Of a stretch of 5,713 bases of DNA, positions 1 to 4,577 are shown one piece after another. Below the pieces are notes generated by a model. The model was not told the origin of the DNA. It made no database searches and saw only the letters and a program-made list of their open reading frames with translations. The translations under genes were made by a program, and so were the position numbers. This DNA comes from an uncultured Collinsella sp. (lineage in GTDB: Bacteria; Actinomycetota; Coriobacteriia; Coriobacteriales; Coriobacteriaceae), in assembly GCA_900551205.1 (NCBI GenBank), contig URUW01000120.1:1-5713 (forward strand). Direction: 5' to 3'. Positions within the stretch are counted from its first letter, which is position 1. The number at the start of each line of letters is the position of its first letter.

Positions 1-92
1 GGACAGTAGAGCAGCAAACTTAACCGCCCCGCCCGGCAGGCGAGCGGACAGCGAACGACATCTGTCCAACAATTCGTGCGAAACACAATGAA

Positions 93-119
93 AAACCGTT
101 TGATGTGAGTTAATATAAA
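93..119 (+). promoter_or_regulatory. Probable ptsH promoter region with a small palindrome
   Basis: An AT-rich patch in a GC-rich genome holds -10-like hexamers TAATAT (111-116) and TATAAA (114-119). No good -35 box sits 16-18 nt upstream, so the exact promoter is uncertain. Just upstream is the odd-centred palindrome AAAC-C-GTTT (93-101), a place where an operator for a repressor or activator could lie. Transcription starting near 122-126 would give a leader of about 60 nt, which would contain the hairpins at 134-181. Placement is inference from position and composition. Confidence 0.3.
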
Positions 120-133
120 CAACGTCGTGAATC

Positions 134-181
134 TGACTCCTGCCACATGCATGACAGGGGTTAAACACAAAAAAGGAGTCA
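134..181 (+). promoter_or_regulatory. ptsH 5' UTR with alternative hairpins that can hide the ribosome binding site
   Basis: Bases 134-141 (TGACTCCT) are the exact reverse complement of 174-181 (AGGAGTCA). The second arm contains the whole Shine-Dalgarno core AGGAG of ptsH, whose ATG is at 185. The same 5' arm can instead pair with 155-163: 134-142 with 155-163 gives nine pairs, two of them G·U, around a 12-nt loop that contains ATGCAT. The two folds exclude each other, so one would block and the other free the ribosome binding site. The pairing is directly visible. A regulatory role (RNA thermometer, protein- or ligand-controlled switch) is inference. Confidence 0.45.
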
Positions 182-184
182 ACT

Positions 185-448
185 ATGGTTTCTGAGAAGG
201 CTACCCTCGTTAATCCTCAGGGTCTGCACATGCGTCCGGCTGGTCTGTTCGCCTCCACCATGGGCAAGTACGCCTGTGACGTGACGGTCGTCACCCCCGA
301 GAAGGAGGTCAACGGCAAGTCCCCGATGGCCCTCATGGCTGCTGGTATCCCCTGCGGTACCGAGGTCGAGGTCAAGTGCGACGGCGCCGATGAGGCCGAG
401 GCTCTGGCTGCTGCCATTGAGCTCATCAAGAGCGGTCTTGGCGAGTAG
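185..448 (+). CDS. ptsH: Phosphocarrier protein HPr
   Basis: This 87-aa cytoplasmic protein is the general phosphoryl carrier of the PEP:sugar phosphotransferase system. It accepts phosphate from Enzyme I and donates it to sugar-specific EIIA domains. The active-site motif GLHMRPA is at residues 13-19, with the phosphorylated histidine at His15, its family position. Arg17 and Pro18 are also present. The regulatory-site serine aligns as Ser46 (NGKSPMALM), but the residue after it is Pro47, where Firmicute HPr usually has Ile or a similar residue. The C-terminal helix, ending IELIKSGLGE, and the full length are typical of HPr. The start is ATG 185, preceded by AAGGAG (173-178) at 6-nt spacing. 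It is the first gene of an apparent ptsH-ptsI unit. The protein has three cysteines (31, 57, 65), which is somewhat unusual for HPr. The identification is secure. Confidence 0.97.
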   Translation: MVSEKATLVNPQGLHMRPAGLFASTMGKYACDVTVVTPEKEVNGKSPMALMAAGIPCGTEVEVKCDGADEAEALAAAIELIKSGLGE

Positions 449-490
449 AACTCAAACGGGTCGCATGTTGAACAACTAAGTTCATATTTG

Positions 491-530
491 GGGGCGCAGT
501 GACCTGTTGTAAGGAAGCTGCGCTCTTTTG
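491..530 (+). terminator. Terminator-like hairpin between ptsH and ptsI (possible attenuator)
   Basis: GCGCAG (494-499) pairs with CTGCGC (518-523). The stem can extend outward by G·U/G-C pairs and inward by CCT (503-505) with AGG (512-514). It is followed directly by TCTTTTG (524-530). The stem is short and the T-run is interrupted, so this would be a weak or partial intrinsic terminator. It would let some transcription continue into ptsI and give more HPr than Enzyme I. The structure is seen; the termination strength is inferred. Confidence 0.4.
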
Positions 531-565
531 TCATGGATATGGCAAAACGCTTTATCACATGACAC

Positions 566-574
566 GGAGAGAGG
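566..574 (+). promoter_or_regulatory. Ribosome binding site of ptsI
   Basis: GGAGAGAGG precedes two in-frame ATGs at 576 and 582. GGAG (566-569) lies 6 nt before 576, and GAGG (571-574) lies 7 nt before 582, so both starts are possible. A still earlier in-frame TTG at 528 falls in the T-run of the intercistronic hairpin and lacks a comparable site, so it is not chosen. Confidence 0.6.
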
Positions 575-575
575 A

Positions 576-2285
576 ATGGGAATGTATCAGGGAGTCAACG
601 CTTCCGAGGGTATCGGTATCGGCACCGTCATGGTCGCCGTCGATCCCGACTTGACGTTTGAGCCGCACGAGGTTGCCGATTCGGCAGCAGAGAAGGAGCG
701 CTATCAGACCGCTCTTTCGGTCTTCTGCGAGAAGACCCAGGCTCAGGCCGACCACATGAAGGAGACGGTGGGCGAGGCCGAGGCCGAGATCATGAGCGGA
801 CACATTGTCCTGGCTCAGGATCCGGGCATGACCGACGCCATCAACGCCGCCATTGACGGCGGCACCTGCGCCGAGCAGGCGCTCATGGACACCTCGACCA
901 TGTTCGAGAACATGTTCCTGTCCATGGACGACGAGATGTTCCGTCTGCGCGCGGCCGACATCGCCGACATCCGTACCGGCATTCTGGCCGAGTTGCTGGG
1001 TAAGGAGGTCGTCGACCTCTCCGTCCTGCCCGAGAACACCGTCGTTGTCGTGCACGACCTCACGCCGTCCATGACCGCCACGATCGATAAGGCGCACGTT
1101 GCCGGTATCGTCACCGAGACTGGTGGCCGCACGTCGCACTCCGCAATCATTGCGCGCGCCCTCGAGATCCCGGCTGTCCTTTCGGTTTCCAACAGCTGCA
1201 CCGCACTGCGCAACGGCATGACCGTTGTCGTCGACGGTGGCAAGGGTATCGTCGAGGCCGATCCCGACGAGGAGACGCTCGCTGCCTACACTGCCAAGGC
1301 CGAGGCTTTCGCTGCCGAGAAGGCGGCTCTCGAGGCCTTCCGCGGCAAGCCGTCCGTGACTGCCGACGGCATCAAGAAGATCATTGCCTGCAACATCGGC
1401 AACCCCGATGACGTGCCCAACGCGCTCGATCACGATGCCGAGGCTATCGGCCTGTTCCGTTCCGAGTTCCTGTTCATGGACTCTGCTGAGCTTCCTTCCG
1501 AGGAGGAGCAGTTCAACGCCTACCGTAAGGTCGCCAGCGCGCTCAAGGGCGCTCCGGTCATCATCCGCACGCTCGATGTGGGCGGCGACAAGGAGATTCC
1601 GTATCTGCACATGGTCAAGGAAGAGAACCCCTTCATGGGCTTCCGCGCCGTGCGTTACTGCCTGGCCAATCCCGACCAGTACAAGGTTCAGCTCCGCGCC
1701 CTGCTGCGCGCCAGCGCCTTTGGTGACGTCAAGATCATGATCCCGCTCGTCACCTGCGTCGAGGAGGTCGTGGCCGTCAAGGAGCTCGTCGAGCAGTGCA
1801 AGGCCGAGCTGACCGAAGAGGGTCGCAAGTTCAACGAGAACATCGAGGTCGGCATTATGGTCGAGACGCCTGCCGCCTCGCTGCTCGCTGACCGTCTGGC
1901 CGAGGTCGCCGACTTCTTCTCTATCGGCACCAACGACCTCATCGGCTACACCATGTGCGCCGACCGTGGCAACGACACCATCTCCAACCTGTACCAGGTG
2001 TACTATCCCGCCGTGCTCCGCTCGCTCAAGAACATCATCGAGAGCGGCGTGAAGGCCGGTATCATGGTCGGCATGTGCGGCGAGGCCGCTGCCGATCCGC
2101 TGCTTGAGCCGCTGCTGATCAGCTGGGGCCTGGAGGAGTTCTCGATGAGCGCTCCGTCCATCCTGCGCGCCCGCAAGACCATCAGCCAGTGGACCAAGGC
2201 CGAGTGTGACGAGCTCGCCGAGAAGGCACTCGCCTGCAACACTGCCGCCGAGGTCAAGGCGCTGCTCGAGTCTGCTGCTCGCTAA
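576..2285 (+). CDS. ptsI: PTS Enzyme I (phosphoenolpyruvate-protein phosphotransferase)
   Basis: A complete 569-aa cytoplasmic enzyme that autophosphorylates from PEP and passes the phosphate to His15 of HPr. In order it has an N-terminal HPr-binding region (about 1-145), the swivelling phosphohistidine domain with GGRTSHS at 183-189 (active His188), and a C-terminal PEP-binding TIM barrel (about 250-540). Residues matching the E. coli catalytic set are present with a one-residue offset: Arg295, Arg331, Glu430 (VETPAA), Asn453-Asp454 (SIGTNDL), Arg464 and the acid/base Cys501 (GMCGE). After TNDL the usual T-Q-Y is I-G-Y, a small deviation. ATG 576 is preferred because MGMYQG matches the length of the Bacillus Enzyme I N-terminus, MQELKG. 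ATG 582 is an alternative and would match the E. coli form. The gene lies 127 nt after ptsH and is probably co-transcribed with it. No truncation is seen. Confidence 0.97.
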   Translation: MGMYQGVNASEGIGIGTVMVAVDPDLTFEPHEVADSAAEKERYQTALSVFCEKTQAQADHMKETVGEAEAEIMSGHIVLAQDPGMTDAINAAIDGGTCAEQALMDTSTMFENMFLSMDDEMFRLRAADIADIRTGILAELLGKEVVDLSVLPENTVVVVHDLTPSMTATIDKAHVAGIVTETGGRTSHSAIIARALEIPAVLSVSNSCTALRNGMTVVVDGGKGIVEADPDEETLAAYTAKAEAFAAEKAALEAFRGKPSVTADGIKKIIACNIGNPDDVPNALDHDAEAIGLFRSEFLFMDSAELPSEEEQFNAYRKVASALKGAPVIIRTLDVGGDKEIPYLHMVKEENPFMGFRAVRYCLANPDQYKVQLRALLRASAFGDVKIMIPLVTCVEEVVAVKELVEQCKAELTEEGRKFNENIEVGIMVETPAASLLADRLAEVADFFSIGTNDLIGYTMCADRGNDTISNLYQVYYPAVLRSLKNIIESGVKAGIMVGMCGEAAADPLLEPLLISWGLEEFSMSAPSILRARKTISQWTKAECDELAEKALACNTAAEVKALLESAAR

Positions 2286-2302
2286 TTTGGTATCAGAGGT
2301 AA

Positions 2303-2332
2303 CCGCGTGGTTGGAATGGGCCAATCACGCGG
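2303..2332 (+). promoter_or_regulatory. Strong hairpin between ptsI and the first kinase gene, without T-run
   Basis: Bases 2303-2314 pair with 2321-2332 in a 12-bp stem with one G·U pair and a 6-nt loop (AATGGG). The following bases (CCCTCACATATACAGG) contain no T-run, so a classical intrinsic terminator is unlikely. It may instead protect the 3' end of upstream mRNA, act as a processing site, or be a weak terminator. A short CCCT (2333-2336) can also pair with AGGG (2346-2349), part of the next gene's ribosome binding site (GGGGG, 2347-2351). The structure is seen; its role is inferred. Confidence 0.5.
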
Positions 2333-2359
2333 CCCTCACATATACAGGGGGTACTGTAA

Positions 2360-3292
2360 ATGTTCTACACGCTAACCGCTAACCCGGCTGTCGACATGAC
2401 GGTTTCGAGCTCTCCGCTCGAGCCCGATGAGAACGTCCGCACCGGCTCGGCCAGCTACACGGCTAACGGCAAGGGCCTCGACGTGTCCTTCGCCTTTAAG
2501 AAGATGGGCGTCGACACCGTCGCGCTCGGCTTCTTCGCTGGCTTCACGGGCAAGTTTATCGTCGAGGAGGTCATGAACCTGGGTTGCCTGTGCCGCCCGG
2601 TCTGGACCGACGGCATCACGCGTATCAACACCTACGTCAACGATGGCCAGCACGAGTACGGCATCCTCAACCCCGGTGCTCCTATTACGCCGCAGCACCA
2701 GGAGGAGCTCTACAACATCCTGGACACCGCGGGCGATCTTGAGTGCCTGATCGTCTCTGGCTCCGTGCCTCCCAAAGCTACGCCCGACTTCCTGGCTCAG
2801 GTCATGGAGCACGCTCAGGCCCGTGGCGCCGATGTCGTCCTGGACCTGTCCTCCGACAAGCTCAAGGAGCTCGCTCACAAGAAGCCGCTGCTCATCAAGC
2901 CGAACCATCACGAGATGAAGGCTATCTTCGGCGTGCCGGTCGACACTGATGACGAGGTCCGCGTTGCCATGAAGATGGCTCATGACGCGGGCGTTCAGAA
3001 CGTGCTGCTCACCCGTGGTAGCCGTGGCGATGCCTACTTCTCCAACGGCGAGGACATTTGGTACGCCAAGCGTGAGTTCAACATCAAGCTGGTCTCTTCC
3101 GTCTGCGCCGGCGACTGCACCCTCGCTGCGTTCCTGCACAAGTGGTACAGGGATCGCGACAACGTCGAGGAGGCCATGAAGCTCGCTATGGCCACCGGCG
3201 CCAACGTCGCTGAGTCCGTCGGCATCGGCGACTTCGGTCACGTTGACGAGTACAGCAAGCGCGTTGCTGTCCGCAAGCTCGATCGTCAGTAA
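2360..3292 (+). CDS. fruK: PfkB-family 1-phosphofructokinase-like kinase, first copy
   Basis: A 310-aa cytoplasmic ribokinase/PfkB-fold kinase of the FruK/LacC subgroup, the usual length for it. It probably converts fructose-1-phosphate and ATP to fructose-1,6-bisphosphate; tagatose-6-phosphate is a possible alternative substrate. Visible motifs are TANPAVD (6-12, substrate Asp12), NGKG (36-39), GFFAGFTG, DGITRIN, SGSVPP, IKPNHHE and the catalytic-loop CAGDC with base Asp252. Departures from the family are Asn for Gly in GGKG, Cys249 for Gly in GAGD, Cys253 for the usual Ser after the Asp, and TRGSRGDA where an ATP-site TLGxxGA is expected. Activity is therefore likely but should not be assumed normal. 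The gene follows ptsI by 74 nt and ends before a strong terminator, suggesting a ptsH-ptsI-kinase unit. The start ATG 2360 has GGGGG 8 nt upstream. The family is secure, the substrate is not, and the gene symbol is provisional. Confidence 0.82.
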   Translation: MFYTLTANPAVDMTVSSSPLEPDENVRTGSASYTANGKGLDVSFAFKKMGVDTVALGFFAGFTGKFIVEEVMNLGCLCRPVWTDGITRINTYVNDGQHEYGILNPGAPITPQHQEELYNILDTAGDLECLIVSGSVPPKATPDFLAQVMEHAQARGADVVLDLSSDKLKELAHKKPLLIKPNHHEMKAIFGVPVDTDDEVRVAMKMAHDAGVQNVLLTRGSRGDAYFSNGEDIWYAKREFNIKLVSSVCAGDCTLAAFLHKWYRDRDNVEEAMKLAMATGANVAESVGIGDFGHVDEYSKRVAVRKLDRQ

Positions 3293-3320
3293 TCGAAACG
3301 CGACATATTCGTGCGCATGC

Positions 3321-3354
3321 GGCGCCCCGGTTTCGGCTGGGGCGCCTTTTTGTT
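3321..3354 (+). terminator. Intrinsic terminator after the first kinase gene
   Basis: GGCGCCCC (3321-3328) pairs exactly with GGGGCGCC (3339-3346), and two further inner pairs bring the stem to 10 bp. It is followed at once by TTTTTGTT (3347-3354). It sits 28 nt after the stop codon of the kinase and should end the pts transcript, so the second kinase gene needs its own promoter. Confidence 0.93.
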
Positions 3355-3411
3355 CCGCCACGGGGGAGAGGAGTCCTTCCGTACTTCATCGCTTCCACAC
3401 CGTTCACCGAG

Positions 3412-3446
3412 TTGTCCTAGCCTTTTACCGATGCGTGGAATATACT
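3412..3446 (+). promoter_or_regulatory. Candidate promoter of the second kinase gene
   Basis: TATACT (3441-3446) is a good -10 hexamer in a short AT-rich stretch, 34 nt before the start codon and downstream of a strong terminator. The nearest -35-like TTGTCC (3412-3417) is 23 nt away, too far for a normal sigma-70 promoter, and the 17-nt position (TAGCCT, 3418-3423) is poor. A promoter is expected here; the exact boxes are uncertain. Confidence 0.4.
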
Positions 3447-3468
3447 TTCATTAACACGTTGCCTTGTG

Positions 3469-3474
3469 AAAGGA
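3469..3474 (+). promoter_or_regulatory. Ribosome binding site deciding the start of the second kinase
   Basis: AAAGGA lies 6 nt before ATG 3481. An in-frame GTG at 3466 overlaps this site and would add five residues absent from the paralogue, whose N-terminus MFYTLTANPA aligns exactly with MIYTLTANPA from 3481. The ATG at 3481 is therefore the start. Confidence 0.8.
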
Positions 3475-3480
3475 ACATTC

Positions 3481-4413
3481 ATGATTTACACGCTCACTGC
3501 AAATCCCGCCATTGACTACAACATCACCTGCGACGGTCTTGCTGCCAACACCGTCACGCGTACCCGCAACGCCGTCTACACGCCCAACGGCAAGGGCCTC
3601 AACGTCTCGTTTACGCTCGACCACTACGGCGTCGACACCACGATCCTGGGCTTTTTCGCCGGTTTCTCGGGCGAGTTTATCGTTAAGGGCGCCGAGGCCC
3701 TGGGCGTGCCCGTCAAGCCCGTGTGGACCGACGGCATCACGCGCGTCAATGTGTTCCTCAACGCCGGCCCCGACACCGAGTACAACATGGTCAACGCCGG
3801 TGCCGCCATCAACGAGGCCAACGAGCGGGAGATGTTTGAGCTCATCGATTCGCTCGATGACATGACCTGCCTGGTCATCAGCGGCTCGCTGCCTCCCAAC
3901 ACTTCCGAGGGCTTCCTGGCCGAGGTCCTGCGCCGCGTCAAGGCCAAGGGGGCCGAGTTCGTGCTCGATATCTCGAGCCATCAGCTGGCAGACCTCATTG
4001 CCATGGAGCCGCTGCTGATTAAGCCCAATGACGACGAGCTGCTCGATATCTTTGGCATTAAGGTAAGCGGCGGCGACGATGAGTCCGTCAAGGGTGCCAT
4101 GGCCGAGCTGCACGCCAAGGGCGCTAAGAACGTGCTGCTGACGCTCGGCGGCGCCGGTGCGTACTTCTCCAACGGCGAGCACATCTGGTTTGCCAACCGT
4201 ACTTTTGAGGTTAAGCTGCTGTCGACGGTGTGCGCCGGCGATTCTTCGCTGGCCGCCTTCCTGTCCGTGTGGCACGACGCCCCGGAGCGCGTCGAGGACG
4301 CCCTGCGTCTCTCGATGGCCACCGGCGCTAACGTGGTCGAGTGCCCCGGTCTGGGCGACTTCGCCAAGGTCGATGAGTATCAGAAGGGTATTGCAATCCG
4401 TCAGGTTTGCTAG
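3481..4413 (+). CDS. fruK: PfkB-family 1-phosphofructokinase-like kinase, second copy
   Basis: A 310-aa paralogue of the preceding kinase, same length and roughly half identical by eye, pointing to an old tandem duplication. It belongs to the FruK/LacC subgroup and is expected to phosphorylate fructose-1-phosphate or a related ketohexose phosphate with ATP in the cytoplasm. Motifs are TANPAID (6-12, Asp12), NGKG (36-39), GFFAGFSG, DGITRVN, SGSLPP, IKPNDDE, TLGGAGA and CAGDS (251-255) with catalytic Asp254. It shares the odd Asn in NGKG and Cys in CAGD with copy one. Unlike copy one it keeps the normal Ser after the catalytic Asp and a standard TLGxxGA nucleotide-site motif, so it looks the more conventional enzyme. 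It is flanked by terminators on both sides and is probably monocistronic. Which of the two is the true 1-phosphofructokinase cannot be told from sequence; the gene symbol is provisional. Confidence 0.82.
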   Translation: MIYTLTANPAIDYNITCDGLAANTVTRTRNAVYTPNGKGLNVSFTLDHYGVDTTILGFFAGFSGEFIVKGAEALGVPVKPVWTDGITRVNVFLNAGPDTEYNMVNAGAAINEANEREMFELIDSLDDMTCLVISGSLPPNTSEGFLAEVLRRVKAKGAEFVLDISSHQLADLIAMEPLLIKPNDDELLDIFGIKVSGGDDESVKGAMAELHAKGAKNVLLTLGGAGAYFSNGEHIWFANRTFEVKLLSTVCAGDSSLAAFLSVWHDAPERVEDALRLSMATGANVVECPGLGDFAKVDEYQKGIAIRQVC

Positions 4414-4446
4414 TTCCGGCACCTTGCCTGAATAGTTCAATTATTT

Positions 4447-4483
4447 CGCATCCGTCTTAGACCAGGACGGATGCGTTTTTGTT
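4447..4483 (+). terminator. Intrinsic terminator after the second kinase gene
   Basis: CGCATCCGTC (4447-4456) pairs exactly with GACGGATGCG (4466-4475) around a 9-nt loop, followed by TTTTTGTTT (4476-4484). The 10-bp stem and T-run 33 nt after the stop codon make a clear rho-independent terminator, separating the kinase from cca. Confidence 0.94.
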
Positions 4484-4491
4484 TATCGGAC

Positions 4492-4526
4492 TTGCGTGTG
4501 CAGTGGAGGCTGTTTCTTGCTAGACT
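4492..4526 (+). promoter_or_regulatory. Candidate promoter of cca
   Basis: TAGACT (4521-4526) is a plausible -10 hexamer 51 nt before the cca start and downstream of a strong terminator. TTGCGT (4492-4497) resembles a -35 box but is 23 nt away; the properly spaced position (GTGCAG, 4498-4503) is poor. A promoter must lie somewhere in 4485-4560 if cca is not read through; the exact boxes are uncertain. Confidence 0.3.
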
Positions 4527-4577
4527 TCTTGCAGACGCAATCGATAGCCAATTTGATAGTCGCAGGAGGCCATAGGC

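Larger units (their letters stand above)
1..184 (+). other. Non-coding leader upstream of ptsH
   Basis: No convincing gene lies here. The first 70 bases are GC-rich and able to fold: GGACAG at 46-51 pairs with CTGTCC at 62-67 around a 10-nt loop, and CGCC 30-33 can pair with GGCG 39-42. From about 80 the sequence becomes AT-rich and probably holds the promoter. From about 134 it is a structured 5' UTR, described separately. The left edge may include the 3' flank of an unseen upstream gene, but no reading frame here supports that. Confidence 0.6.

Noticed and set aside
46..67. GGACAG/CTGTCC hairpin as an upstream gene's terminator
   Set aside because: The stem is only 6 bp and is followed by AACAATTCG with no T-run, so termination is not supported.
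101..120. CRP- or CcpA-like site (TGTGAGTTAATATAAAC)
   Set aside because: Only one half matches TGTGA; the second half is not TCACA, and the match to a cre consensus is poor.
528..575. Upstream TTG start for ptsI at 528
   Set aside because: It would add 16 residues not expected in Enzyme I, overlaps the terminator-like T-run, and lacks a better ribosome binding site than the one at 566-574.
555..2324. Very long open frame on the minus strand, antisense to ptsI (589 codons)
   Set aside because: It exactly shadows a gene with full Enzyme I motifs. Its residue make-up (rich in Gly, Leu, Val, Asp, His) is what antisense reading of GC-rich, GAG/GTC/CTC-biased codons gives, and there is no recognisable domain.
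3355..3480. Small gene between the first terminator and the second kinase (the SD-like GGGGGAGAGGAG at 3362-3373 drew attention)
   Set aside because: No start at a suitable distance opens a frame of useful length; the ATG at 3431 closes after only a few codons.
2372..4440. Two minus-strand open frames of 329 codons each, opposite the two kinases (2372-3361 and 3451-4440)
   Set aside because: They have the same length because the paralogues are similar and share codon bias. They run backwards through the kinase genes and through terminator or leader sequence, with no recognised family.
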